From: Litorimonas cladophorae
GTDB lineage: Bacteria > Pseudomonadota > Alphaproteobacteria > Caulobacterales > Maricaulaceae
Assembly (NCBI RefSeq): GCF_014652455.1
Contig: NZ_BMYV01000001.1
Coordinates: forward strand, 1,577,981 to 1,640,783
DNA length: 62,803 nt
Reading direction: 5' to 3'
The notes beneath the pieces were generated by a model. That model made no database searches, was not told the DNA's origin, and saw nothing but the letters and a program-made list of their open reading frames with translations. Below are positions 37,135 through 46,271 of this stretch, in pieces (position 1 is the first letter of the stretch; each line of letters opens with the position of its first letter). The translations under genes were made by a program, and so were the position numbers.

Positions 37135-38292
37135 CTAACTACTTTCCTTCAAGCGCAACCAATCGCGCTTGGGCAGGCCGTAAAGCTGATCGAGGAATTC
37201 CATTTGCAGACCGATTGGGCGCGAATGGGGGCTGTTCCACATCAGCGCGATGCCCGCTTGTTTTTCGGGGTCAAACATGACCAGCGCGCGGTAGCCATCC
37301 ACACCGCCGCGATGGCCAACAACTTTGTGGCCATGATAATTATAGACGCGCCAGCCCAGACCGTAATGCGCGTTTTGTAAATCGCCAAAGCGGCGGTTGA
37401 GAAAGCGTTGTTCGCCCCGTGTCTGAATGATCGGGGTTTGCATCGCCGCCAGACGGTCTATCGGGATTTGGCCTTGTTCGGGGAATTGGGCGCTCATCCA
37501 TTTGGCGAGGTCGGTCACGGAGGAGTTCACCCCCGCCGCCGCCGGCACGCGGTAATAGGTCGGCTTGACGGATTTGATGCGCTTGCCAAATCGGCCATGC
37601 GGCCTCGCCCAGCGTTTGCTCCGCGTCAGGCCTTCGAGGGTGACAGAGGCACTGTCCATGCCCAGCGGGTCAAACACGCGGGTTTGAACAATGGATTTAT
37701 AGGGTAGGCCCGTTTGGGCTTCGATGATTTCGGCGGCCGCGTCATAGGCGACGTTTTGATAGGTGTGGCAGGTGCCCGGCTGGCACAACACGCCCAAATC
37801 ATTCAGCGCGGTGCGGGTGAGCTTGGCAGGCTTTCCCGCTTCGATGCGATTGTCATAGGCATTGCGTACGATGCCCGTCTGGTGAGACAGAAGATGGACG
37901 AGGTTCGGGTCTGTCTCGCCGGGCAGTTTGAGCGACGGCGCGAGGGACTCGGCTGTGTCGGCCAAGCTGATCTGGCCGTCTTCAACGACGGAGAGCAGCG
38001 TATTGGCCGCGACGCCTTTGGACACGCTGGCCCAGCGGAAGACCGTGTCGGCGGTGACAAGCTGGCCACTATCGCGGAGTTCTTCGCCATAGCCTTTGGC
38101 GAAACTGATCTTGCCGTTTTCAACAACGGCCATCGCCAAGCCGGTCATTTCCAGCTGGTTCATCAGCAAAGCCGCGCGGCGGTCAAGTTCTGCGGTGTCG
38201 ATCTGGGGCGGCTCTTGCGCGGCCACAGAGGCAAAGAGACAAAGCGACAGGAGAAGAGGGAAAAAGCGTTTCACCAGAGGATGTTTAATCAT
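37135..38292 (-). CDS. Serine hydrolase, class C beta-lactamase fold
   Basis: This roughly 385-residue exported enzyme has a signal peptide (MIKHPLVKRFFPLLLSLCLF) and a beta-lactamase/D-aminopeptidase fold. The SxxK motif is in FRWASVSKGVAAN, the YxN in YQNVAYDAAAEI, and the third box is HRGGVDG instead of KTG. The HxG form is typical of esterases, D-aminopeptidases and other class C homologues rather than true AmpC. It may act on peptidoglycan fragments or esters in the periplasm. The ATG at 38292 is preferred; a TTG six codons upstream has poor spacing to its ribosome site. It precedes uppP-independent transcription on the same strand. Confidence 0.85.
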   Translation of the reverse strand: MIKHPLVKRFFPLLLSLCLFASVAAQEPPQIDTAELDRRAALLMNQLEMTGLAMAVVENGKISFAKGYGEELRDSGQLVTADTVFRWASVSKGVAANTLLSVVEDGQISLADTAESLAPSLKLPGETDPNLVHLLSHQTGIVRNAYDNRIEAGKPAKLTRTALNDLGVLCQPGTCHTYQNVAYDAAAEIIEAQTGLPYKSIVQTRVFDPLGMDSASVTLEGLTRSKRWARPHGRFGKRIKSVKPTYYRVPAAAGVNSSVTDLAKWMSAQFPEQGQIPIDRLAAMQTPIIQTRGEQRFLNRRFGDLQNAHYGLGWRVYNYHGHKVVGHRGGVDGYRALVMFDPEKQAGIALMWNSPHSRPIGLQMEFLDQLYGLPKRDWLRLKESS

Positions 38293-38356
38293 GCTCGCCC
38301 CGTCTCGCAATCCTTCGCTTCCGTTCAGAGCATTACAAATGGCTCAGACAGCCCAG

Positions 38357-39166
38357 CTACGCGAAAATCCAGATGAGCAAGCCCGCGCCAAGGAAAAGTC
38401 GATAGACCATAAAGGGGAAAAACCCGATCCGCCCGACCCACTTCATGAATAGGGCGATGCAAGCATAGGCGGTCATAAAGGACAATAGCGCCACGACAAG
38501 GCCACTGCCCAAAGTCGCCGTTTGCTCTGTCGCGTCCGCACTCATCAGCTTCAGCATCGCATAAAGGCCGCCTGCCCCAATGATGGGAAGGCTCATTAGC
38601 ATGGAAAAGCGCGCCGCCGCTTCGCGGGACAAACCCAAGGCGCGCCCCGCCGTCATGGTGATGCCACTGCGCGAGGTACCCGGGATCAGCGCCAGAGATT
38701 GCGCCAAACCCAACGTCACCGCCCCGCCCCAGGTCAGGGCTTCGACAGGTTTGTCAGACTTGGCTTTGACATCCGACACCCAAAGGAGAACGCCAAAAAC
38801 GATCGTCGTAAATGCAATGATCAAAGGCGAGCGCAGTAGATCATCCCACCCTTGGCTCGCCAGAAGAAACCCGGCCAGCAGCGCAGGCGGCGTAGAAAGA
38901 ATAAGGTTCAATGCCAGCGCACTATTCGTATTCAACTTTCGCTGCAACAGATCGACCAAACCGCCGAGAATACTGGCGACGTCTTTGCGGAAGTAGAGAA
39001 GCACAGCAAAGAGTGATCCAAAATGCGCCATCACATCAATCAGTGGCCCCTGATCAGGCCAGCCTAGGATCTGAGCAGGTAAAATCAGATGCGCCGAACT
39101 GCTGATCGGGAGAAATTCGGTCAGTCCCTGAATGAGGGACAGGAGGATCAGTTGAAGCCAAGACAT
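38357..39166 (-). CDS. uppP: Undecaprenyl-diphosphate phosphatase
   Basis: This 269-residue membrane enzyme converts undecaprenyl diphosphate to undecaprenyl phosphate, recycling the lipid carrier for peptidoglycan and other polymers, and its overproduction gives bacitracin resistance. The BacA/UppP signatures are present: QGLTEFLPISSSAH (14-27), GPLIDVMAHFGS (41-52) and PGTSRSGITM (162-171). Eight membrane helices are expected. Its location 65 bp upstream of the class C hydrolase on the same strand could mean an operon concerned with cell wall turnover. Confidence 0.95.
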   Translation of the reverse strand: MSWLQLILLSLIQGLTEFLPISSSAHLILPAQILGWPDQGPLIDVMAHFGSLFAVLLYFRKDVASILGGLVDLLQRKLNTNSALALNLILSTPPALLAGFLLASQGWDDLLRSPLIIAFTTIVFGVLLWVSDVKAKSDKPVEALTWGGAVTLGLAQSLALIPGTSRSGITMTAGRALGLSREAAARFSMLMSLPIIGAGGLYAMLKLMSADATEQTATLGSGLVVALLSFMTAYACIALFMKWVGRIGFFPFMVYRLFLGAGLLIWIFA

Positions 39167-39386
39167 ATGCGGGGCTTATGGAGGGAGAGTTAAGGTTTTA
39201 TTGGGGCACATCCGACTTTGAGTAAATTATCAGGAATAAAAATTCACATGCGCTGTGGACGAAGTAGATTTCAAATCAGAGAGAATTACACGCAAAAATA
39301 TGACCTTCTAGAAAAAATCATACTTTCCAACATCTTGTGGGAGATATTTTTCTAGATTGTATCTCCAATGGACAAAATGTCGCATC

Positions 39387-39415
39387 TTGCGCATGCATTT
39401 TTCACATTGTATAGG
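39387..39415 (+). promoter_or_regulatory. Candidate sigma-70-type promoter of gltD
   Basis: TTGCGC (39387-39392) and TATAGG (39410-39415) are spaced by 17 bp and lie 29 bp before the gltD ATG. The same stretch is followed by the GAGGG/CCCTC palindrome at 39430-39440 that covers the ribosome site, which may occlude it. Confidence 0.45.
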
Positions 39416-39443
39416 CGGGGCTCGATTTGAGGGACCCTCCGCC

Positions 39444-40901
39444 ATGGTTGAAAAGCAAAAGAAACTGAAACCCGTTCAAAAGCGCAAGATGTTGCAATTC
39501 GTAAATACGGAGCGCGACATGCCTCTGAAGCGCGATGCGGACGTTCGGAATGAAGACTATTTAGAGATTTATGGCGATTACATTGGTGAGAAAGCCGCAG
39601 AGCAAGCCTCGCGATGTTCGCAGTGTGGCGTTCCCTTCTGCCAAAACCACTGCCCACTTCAGAACAATATTCCGGATTGGCTGAAACTTACGGCTGAAGG
39701 CCGTACCAAGGAAGCTTGGGAAGTATCTAACGCCACAAATAATATGCCGGAAATCTGTGGCCGTATCTGTCCTCAAGACCGACTTTGCGAAGGCTCTTGT
39801 GTCATTGAACAATCAGGCCACGGTACAGTGACAATTGGGTCTGTTGAACGCTTCCTGACAGACACGGCGTGGCAAGAAGGATGGATCGAACCGATCAAAC
39901 CCAAACGTGAACGCGCTTTATCCGTTGGTATTATCGGCGCAGGACCAGCAGGCCTCGCCACAGCTGAACAATTGCGTGAGCAAGGCTGGCAAGTCACGGT
40001 CTATGATCGACATGATCGCGCGGGCGGATTGCTGGTTTACGGCATTCCCAATTTTAAACTCGATAAATCCATCGTCGGCCGTCGCATCAAACGTCTCGAA
40101 GAGGGCGGCATTGAATTTGTTCTAAACTGTGATGTGGGCGTCGATATCAGCTTCGATAAACTTCGCGAAAAGCATCAAGCGGTTCTGATATCAACAGGCG
40201 TTTATAATGCGCGTGACTTATCTGTTCCCGGTGGCGGTGCTGATGGCGTCGCACCAGCGTTAGACTTTCTGATCGATAGCAATCGCCGCGGCCTCGGCGA
40301 TGATGTTGGCCCAGAACCCGCAAAAGGTAAAAAAGTCGTCGTCATCGGCGGCGGGGACACAGCTATGGATTGCGTCCGCACCGCTGTGCGTCAGGGAGCG
40401 GAATCCGTAACCTGCCTCTACCGTCGGGACCACGCTAATATGCCAGGTTCGCGTCGTGAAACCGCGAACGCGCAGGAAGAAGGCGTGACATTCGAGTGGC
40501 TCGCGTCACCCAAAGCCGTCCATGATGAAAATGGTCGCGCCACCAAAGTCCGTACGGATCGCATGCGCCTTGGACCAAAAGACGCTTCTGGCCGTCAATC
40601 GCCAGAGACCACAGGCGAAGAATTTGATGTCGACGCAGATATTGTGATCAAAGCCCTAGGCTTCACACCTGAAGACATGAAGGTGCTCTCGCCACAACTC
40701 ACCGTGACGCGCTGGGGCACGCTTCGCGTCAACCCGCTGACGTTTGAGACTAATCTGCCAGGTGTTTACGCGGCGGGTGATATCGTACGTGGCGCAAGTC
40801 TAGTCGTTTGGGCCATTCGCGAAGGTCGTGACGCAGCCGAAGCCATGCACAAATATCTGCGCGGGCTAGAGCGCGCTGCGGTTCTGGAAGCGGCAGAATG
40901 A
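39444..40901 (+). CDS. gltD: Glutamate synthase small (NADPH) subunit
   Basis: This 485-residue flavoprotein subunit transfers electrons from NADPH to the large subunit. The N-terminal domain has the two cysteine groups for [4Fe-4S] clusters (CSQCGVPFCQNHC and CGRICPQDRLCEGSC). The FAD-binding GxGxxG follows (IIGAGPAGLATAEQL), then NADPH-binding (VIGGGDTAMDC) and the closing GVYAAGDIVRGASLVVWAI. The ATG at 39444 is chosen because the upstream extension resembles no GltD. An unknown gene (ATGA overlap) is inserted between it and gltB. Together with GltB it makes two glutamates from glutamine and 2-oxoglutarate. Confidence 0.97.
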   Translation: MVEKQKKLKPVQKRKMLQFVNTERDMPLKRDADVRNEDYLEIYGDYIGEKAAEQASRCSQCGVPFCQNHCPLQNNIPDWLKLTAEGRTKEAWEVSNATNNMPEICGRICPQDRLCEGSCVIEQSGHGTVTIGSVERFLTDTAWQEGWIEPIKPKRERALSVGIIGAGPAGLATAEQLREQGWQVTVYDRHDRAGGLLVYGIPNFKLDKSIVGRRIKRLEEGGIEFVLNCDVGVDISFDKLREKHQAVLISTGVYNARDLSVPGGGADGVAPALDFLIDSNRRGLGDDVGPEPAKGKKVVVIGGGDTAMDCVRTAVRQGAESVTCLYRRDHANMPGSRRETANAQEEGVTFEWLASPKAVHDENGRATKVRTDRMRLGPKDASGRQSPETTGEEFDVDADIVIKALGFTPEDMKVLSPQLTVTRWGTLRVNPLTFETNLPGVYAAGDIVRGASLVVWAIREGRDAAEAMHKYLRGLERAAVLEAAE

Positions 40902-41242
40902 CCGCAATCAAACACCTCGTAGAGAGCACGGAAGCACTTTGTATATCGTTAGATGATGCAACTGGTTGGGAACATCACTACTCAAAACAACTGAGACGTT
41001 TTGTCAACAATAACGAAATGACCCACCGTCGGGTAATTTCAAAATTCAAATCCATGATTGATCATGACGAAGGTCTTTTGAACTCAATAGACAATGAACT
41101 TATCCAACTGTGCTTTCCGGCAGAGTCTAAAGAATTCGAAGAGCAGAGAATCAAACAATTCATCAGCCTCCTCGAAAGCAAAACAGAGTTTGTAAAACGT
41201 CTGTTTTTAATTCCAAATTCCAGCCTAATAGGATTCGAATAA
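40898..41242 (+). CDS. Unknown protein inside the glt operon
   Basis: This 114-residue soluble, helical, AT-rich gene is not recognised. Its ATG overlaps the gltD stop (ATGA), and its stop TAA overlaps the gltB ATG (TAATG), so it is embedded in the operon with full translational coupling. Motifs include EHHYSKQLRRFVNNNEMTHR and a terminal LIPNSSLIGFE. It has no signal peptide or cofactor site. It could be a regulator or chaperone of glutamate synthase, but nothing proves this. Confidence 0.65.
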   Translation: MTAIKHLVESTEALCISLDDATGWEHHYSKQLRRFVNNNEMTHRRVISKFKSMIDHDEGLLNSIDNELIQLCFPAESKEFEEQRIKQFISLLESKTEFVKRLFLIPNSSLIGFE

Positions 41243-44200
41243 TGTCTAACTGGCTCTCTGAATATACGCGCAAGCGTGACGCGCTTATCGCGGCGAATGC
41301 ATATGACCCCGCGCATGAACATGCCAATTGCGGCGTGGGTCTTGTCGCGTCCGTTGACGGTACAGCCCGCCGCGATGTGGTTGAAAAATCCATCCAAGCC
41401 CTCAAGAATGTTTGGCATCGCGGCGCAGTGGATGCTGATGGTAAAACCGGCGATGGTGCCGGTATTCGCCTAGATATTCCGCAGGAATTTTTCCGTGCTC
41501 AGGTCGAACGCACGGGCCATAAACCCGCAAATGTAAAAATCGCTGTTGGCATGATCTTCCTACCGCGAACAGATTTCAAAGCCCAAGAAGCCGCGCGGAC
41601 GATCGTTGAAACCGAACTGTTGAAAGAAGGCTTCTATATATATGGGTGGCGGCAGGTACCTGTTGATGTGTCAATCATTGGCGATAAGGCGCGCGCCACC
41701 CGCCCCGCGATTGAGCAAGTTATGTTCCGTGACCCTAAGGGTCGCAAAGGGAATACGTTAGAACGGGAACTTTATATTGTGCGTCGCCGCATCGAAAAAC
41801 GTGTGATCGAAGCCGCCATCCCCAGCTTTTATGTTTGTTCGCTTTCGGTTCAGACAATTATTTACAAAGGCATGTTCCTCGCTGAGGACATCGACAATTT
41901 TTATCCCGATCTAAAAGATGAGCGCTTCGTTTCTCGCGCGGCGATCTATCATCAACGTTTCTCGACGAACACATTTCCATCTTGGAAATTGGCGCAACCA
42001 TTCCGCATGTTGGCTCATAATGGCGAGATCAACACGCTTAAGGCCAACGTCAATTTGATGAAGAGTCATGAGATCAAGATGGCGTCCTCCGCCTTCTCCG
42101 ATCGTGCCCATGATGTGAAGCCTGTGATCCAAAGCGGTAGCTCAGACTCTGCGGCCTTGGATGCCGTTTTTGAACTGTTGGTCCGTGCTGGACGAAGCGC
42201 GCCAATGGCGAAGACACTCCTTGTCCCTGAGGCTTATTCCAAACGCGGCGACCTGATGCCCGAAAGCTGGCGTTCGCTTTACGAATATTGCAATGCCGTG
42301 ATGGAGCCGTGGGATGGCCCTGCCGCCCTTGCCGCCTATGATGGACGTTGGGTCATGGCAGGATTGGATCGCAATGGTTTGCGCCCGCTCCGTTATGCTC
42401 TCTCTAAAGACGGTATCCTTGCCGTTGGATCAGAGACTGGCATGTGCCCGATGGATGAAGCCGACATCGTCAAACGTGGCGCCCTGAAACCGGGCCGCAT
42501 GATTGCTGTCGATCTGGAAGAGGGTCGTTTCTATGACTCCACCGAAATCATTGATGAGCTAGCGTCGAAGCGGCCTTATAAAAAGTGGCTAGAGAAATCC
42601 GTTAATTTGGATGAAAAACTGATAGGCCCAGAAGTCGTGAGCCTAAAGGGCGAAGACCTGGCTCGACGTCAGATGTCATGCGGTCAAACGCTCGAAGATT
42701 TAGAGCTCATCCTTTCGCCTATGGCCGAAATGGGCAAAGAATCCATCGGGTCCATGGGCGATGATACGCCATTGGCTGTCTTGTCCGACATTTACCGTCC
42801 GCTGTCGCATTATTTCCGTCAGAATTTCAGCCAAGTTACAAATCCCCCGATCGATCCTTTGCGCGAAACACGCGTCATGGGCTTGAAAACGCGCTTCCGT
42901 AATTTGCGGAACATTCTCGCGGAAGCTGGAACCCAAACTAAGGAAATGCTCGTCTTGGACAGTCCTGTCATGACGACAGGCATGTATAAGCGCTTTGTCA
43001 AATTGGTTGGGAAGAAGAAAGTGCGCGTCATTGACTGCACCTTCAACCCCGATGAGGCGCTTCGCAATTCGGGCGGACGGACGCTTAAAGCCCTCCTCGC
43101 GCGGATCAAACAAGAGGCCGAAGACGCTGTAAAAGATGGCGTCGAAAACATCGTGCTATCCGATGAGTTCACAAATGAGACTAAAGCCGCAGCCCCAATC
43201 ATTCTCTGCGTTGGCGCGGTGCAAACCCATTTGGTGGAACAGGGCCTGCGGTCTTCTTGTTCAATCCTTGTGCGTTCGGCAGAATGTTTAGACACCCATT
43301 ATTTTGCGGTTTTGATTGGCGCAGGCGCGACGGCCGTTAACGCCTATATGGCGCAAGACTCGCTGTCTGATCGTGTTCGTCGGGGTCTTTTAGACATGTC
43401 GACTGATGAGGCCGTTGCGCAATATAAGAAGGCCATTGAAGGCGGTCTGCTTAAGATCATTTCCAAAAATGGCATTTCAGTCATTTCGTCTTATCGCGGC
43501 GGGAATAATTTCGAGGCGCTTGGCCTTTCCCGCGCGCTTGTCGGCGAAAACTTCCCGGGCATGAGCAGCCGGATTTCCGGCATCGGCTTGGCAGGACTGG
43601 AAATCAAAATTGTGGACGCACATGAGGCCGCTTATGGCTCTTCCGTCGTGCGTTTGCCTGTGGGTGGTCTTTACCGCGTTCGCGCGAAAAGTGAGCGTCA
43701 TGCCTATCAAGCGGACATGATCCATATGTTGCAAGAAGCGACAACGCGTGAAGATTATGAACTTTATCGCAAATATGCGGAGATCGTGAACAACCAACCC
43801 CCGATTCAAATTCGCGATCTTCTGGACTTTAAACCTGCGGGCAAAGCTCTGCCGATGAACCGTATCCAAAGCGTCAATGAAATCCGTCGTCGGTTCTGTA
43901 CGCCCGGTATGTCACTTGGTGCCTTGTCTCCCGAAGCCCACGGAACATTAAACATTGCGATGAACCGGATTGGCGCGAAATCCGTGTCTGGCGAAGGCGG
44001 CGAAGACCGTGCGCGCTATAAGCCGCTACCCAATGGTGACAACCCAAACTCTGCGGTGAAGCAGATCGCATCCGGTCGATTTGGCGTGACGGCGGAATAT
44101 CTGAACCAATGTCGTGAGATTGAAATCAAAGTTGCCCAAGGTGCAAAGCCGGGCGAAGGCGGACAACTCCCTGGATTTAAAGTCACGGAATTAATTGCGA

Positions 44201-45759
44201 AATTCCGCAATGCGACACCTGGCGTGACATTGATCTCGCCACCGCCACATCACGATATTTATTCCATCGAAGATTTGGCGCAGCTGATTTATGATCTAAA
44301 ACAGATTAACCCAACCGCGCGCGTGGCCGTGAAACTCGTCGCCAGTTCTGGCGTCGGGACTATCGCAGCTGGCGTGGCAAAGGCCAAAGCCGATACAATT
44401 TTGATCGCGGGTCATAATGGCGGAACAGGCGCGTCCCCCAATACCTCGCTAAAATACGCAGGTATTCCGTGGGAGCTGGGCCTGTCCGAGGCGCATCAAG
44501 TTTTGACGCTGAACAACCTTCGCGACAAAGTCACATTGCGCACAGATGGCGGCCTAAAAACGGGCCGCGATATCATCATTGCAGCCATGTTGGGCGCAGA
44601 GGAATATGGCATTGGCACATTGTCACTGGTGGCGATGGGCTGCATTATGGTGCGGCAATGTCATTCCAACACCTGCCCTGTCGGTGTGTGCGTTCAAGAC
44701 CCAGCGTTGCGGGAGAAATTCACAGGCACCCCAGAGAAAGTCATTAACTTGATGACCTTCATTGCGGAAGAAGTGCGTGAAATTCTCGCCGAATTAGGCT
44801 TTGAAACGTTAGACGAAATCATCGGGCGCACGGATTTATTGGCACAGGTAAGCCGGGGTGCAGAGAACCTAGACGATCTGGATCTCAACCCTGTTTTGGC
44901 ACAAGTCGACAGCCTTCGCGTTGTTGATAGCCGTCAAAACCGCATTGAAGTGCCAGATACATTGGACCCACAAATCATAGCGGATGCAGCGCAATTATTT
45001 GAGCGTGGCGAGAAAACTCACCTGACTTATGCCGTGCAAAATACGCATCGCGCGGTCGGAACGCGTACAAGCTCTCACATTTACCAAAAGTTTGGGGCAG
45101 AAGGCCTTCCGGCTGGACATTTGACGGTTCGTTTACGCGGCAGTGCGGGGCAGTCTTTGGGCGCATTTGGTATGAAGGGGCTCCGCCTCATCGTCGATGG
45201 TGACGCCAATGATTATGTCGGCAAAGGCTTGTCGGGTGCTGAAATTATTGTCGGACCACAGGGCCGCTCACCGATTGATCGGCATAAGTCCGCCATCGTC
45301 GGAAACACGTGCCTCTATGGCGCAACAGCAGGTTCACTCATGGCAGAGGGGCGCGCTGGCGAACGTTTTGCTGTGCGGAACTCTGGCGCGAACGCCGTCG
45401 TCGAAGGCCTTGGCACCAATGGGTGCGAGTATATGACGGGCGGCACGATTGTGGTCTTGGGTAGTGTCGGCGATAATTTCGGTGCAGGCATGACGGGCGG
45501 CATGGCCTATCTTTATGATGAGCATGATGAGTTCGAAAAAGCCGTGAACCCCGATAGCGTCGTTTGGCAACGGTTCGGATCCGAGCATTATGAGGAAGAC
45601 TGTCTGGATTTGATCCGTCAACACGCGGCTCAGACGGGATCAGAATTTTCAAAGAAAATCCTCCTCGAATGGGATTTCGTAAGGTCGAAATTCTGGCAGG
45701 TCATTCCAAAAGAAATGCTCAACAGATTAGAAATTCCGCTGCAAGATGCGGCGGAGTAG
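41242..45759 (+). CDS. gltB: Glutamate synthase large subunit
   Basis: This 1505-residue subunit catalyses reductive transfer of the amide group of glutamine to 2-oxoglutarate. The class II amidotransferase domain follows a short propeptide, the mature nucleophile being the cysteine of ANCGVGLVAS (Cys31). A central domain and the FMN-binding synthase domain follow, with PPPHHDIYSIEDLAQLIYDL, ILIAGHNGGTGASP and the [3Fe-4S] cysteines in CIMVRQCHSNTCPVGVC. The C-terminal GltB beta-helix (GEKTHLTYAVQN to the end) closes the chain. It works with GltD in ammonia assimilation. Confidence 0.97.
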   Translation: MSNWLSEYTRKRDALIAANAYDPAHEHANCGVGLVASVDGTARRDVVEKSIQALKNVWHRGAVDADGKTGDGAGIRLDIPQEFFRAQVERTGHKPANVKIAVGMIFLPRTDFKAQEAARTIVETELLKEGFYIYGWRQVPVDVSIIGDKARATRPAIEQVMFRDPKGRKGNTLERELYIVRRRIEKRVIEAAIPSFYVCSLSVQTIIYKGMFLAEDIDNFYPDLKDERFVSRAAIYHQRFSTNTFPSWKLAQPFRMLAHNGEINTLKANVNLMKSHEIKMASSAFSDRAHDVKPVIQSGSSDSAALDAVFELLVRAGRSAPMAKTLLVPEAYSKRGDLMPESWRSLYEYCNAVMEPWDGPAALAAYDGRWVMAGLDRNGLRPLRYALSKDGILAVGSETGMCPMDEADIVKRGALKPGRMIAVDLEEGRFYDSTEIIDELASKRPYKKWLEKSVNLDEKLIGPEVVSLKGEDLARRQMSCGQTLEDLELILSPMAEMGKESIGSMGDDTPLAVLSDIYRPLSHYFRQNFSQVTNPPIDPLRETRVMGLKTRFRNLRNILAEAGTQTKEMLVLDSPVMTTGMYKRFVKLVGKKKVRVIDCTFNPDEALRNSGGRTLKALLARIKQEAEDAVKDGVENIVLSDEFTNETKAAAPIILCVGAVQTHLVEQGLRSSCSILVRSAECLDTHYFAVLIGAGATAVNAYMAQDSLSDRVRRGLLDMSTDEAVAQYKKAIEGGLLKIISKNGISVISSYRGGNNFEALGLSRALVGENFPGMSSRISGIGLAGLEIKIVDAHEAAYGSSVVRLPVGGLYRVRAKSERHAYQADMIHMLQEATTREDYELYRKYAEIVNNQPPIQIRDLLDFKPAGKALPMNRIQSVNEIRRRFCTPGMSLGALSPEAHGTLNIAMNRIGAKSVSGEGGEDRARYKPLPNGDNPNSAVKQIASGRFGVTAEYLNQCREIEIKVAQGAKPGEGGQLPGFKVTELIAKFRNATPGVTLISPPPHHDIYSIEDLAQLIYDLKQINPTARVAVKLVASSGVGTIAAGVAKAKADTILIAGHNGGTGASPNTSLKYAGIPWELGLSEAHQVLTLNNLRDKVTLRTDGGLKTGRDIIIAAMLGAEEYGIGTLSLVAMGCIMVRQCHSNTCPVGVCVQDPALREKFTGTPEKVINLMTFIAEEVREILAELGFETLDEIIGRTDLLAQVSRGAENLDDLDLNPVLAQVDSLRVVDSRQNRIEVPDTLDPQIIADAAQLFERGEKTHLTYAVQNTHRAVGTRTSSHIYQKFGAEGLPAGHLTVRLRGSAGQSLGAFGMKGLRLIVDGDANDYVGKGLSGAEIIVGPQGRSPIDRHKSAIVGNTCLYGATAGSLMAEGRAGERFAVRNSGANAVVEGLGTNGCEYMTGGTIVVLGSVGDNFGAGMTGGMAYLYDEHDEFEKAVNPDSVVWQRFGSEHYEEDCLDLIRQHAAQTGSEFSKKILLEWDFVRSKFWQVIPKEMLNRLEIPLQDAAE

Positions 45760-45779
45760 CCATGAACAATAGTGAATTT

Positions 45780-45817
45780 CATCCCGCTTGATCGCATGTT
45801 CGATTTTTGCGGGGTGG
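45780..45817 (+). terminator. Possible hairpin after gltB
   Basis: CATCCCGC (45780-45787) and GCGGGGTG (45809-45816) can pair with one G-T, with a smaller ATCG/CGAT stem inside. There is no T-run after it, although five T residues lie inside. It is a weak candidate for the glt operon terminator. Up to 45929 nothing else is recognised except the palindrome TTGAATTTTAATTCAA near 45875-45890. Confidence 0.35.
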
Positions 45818-45929
45818 AGACATGCTTCGGTCCACGTTTATCGTGAAAATTAATTGTTATTTTTCAAAGCCTTGAATTTTAATTCAAGAGAATGATCCTC
45901 GACTGCGAAACCTATGATAAGGTTCTTAA

Positions 45930-46208
45930 GTTCTTTCGGATGCGGGACAGGCTCGTGATCATTGACTGGCTGGTTCGTAAGACGGTGTGTCTATCTACAT
46001 ATGGTGATGCGTGTGTAGCGGGACCTGATGGTGTGAGCTGAACTGTCTGGAACGACAGGATATAAATTCCGGCCGCCATCCGCAAAACACCGCCGCGTTG
46101 TTATTCTTCGCGTAAAACATTTTTCATTTCGGTACTCCGTCGCGGAGACCGACAACGCGGACGTCCTGACTTTTCAAGACATCGCAGACCGCAGCAGCTC
46201 CCGCGATG
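45930..46208 (+). ncRNA. Candidate structured RNA, copy B
   Basis: This is the second copy of the element at 35430-35697. Shared blocks are GGACAGG (45945), CGGTGTGTCTAT (45983), GGCCGCCA (46071), AAACAC (46085) and GTAAAACA (46112). Helix 1 is CTGTC/GACAG (46043-46047 with 46054-46058), loop TGGAAC. Helix 2 is CCGCGTTGT/ACAACGCGG (46093-46101 with 46152-46160), enclosing a GGT...ACC hairpin. A last hairpin CATCGC/GCGATG lies at 46180-46208. Relative to copy A, two pairs in helix 1 and three in helix 2 change on both sides and stay paired. The next genes downstream are on the opposite strand, so it is not a leader of a + strand gene. Ends and strand are inferred. Confidence 0.65.
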
Positions 46209-46235
46209 GGCTGTAAGCCTATGCCCGTGCCCAAC

Positions 46236-46263
46236 GAAAAACCCGACGATTTTTCGCCGGGTT
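46236..46263 (-). terminator. Terminator for the minus-strand small membrane gene
   Basis: AACCCG (46240-46245) pairs with CGGGTT (46258-46263), and CGA/TCG extends the stem over a mismatch. On the minus strand it is followed by TTTTTCGTT. It ends the transcript of the 51-aa gene and probably of the aminopeptidase operon. Confidence 0.75.
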
Positions 46264-46271
46264 CTATTTAC

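Noticed and set aside
37135-38292. Calling the class C hydrolase an AmpC beta-lactamase
   Set aside because: The KTG box is HRG-like, which fits esterases or peptidases of the fold; there is no AmpR neighbour.
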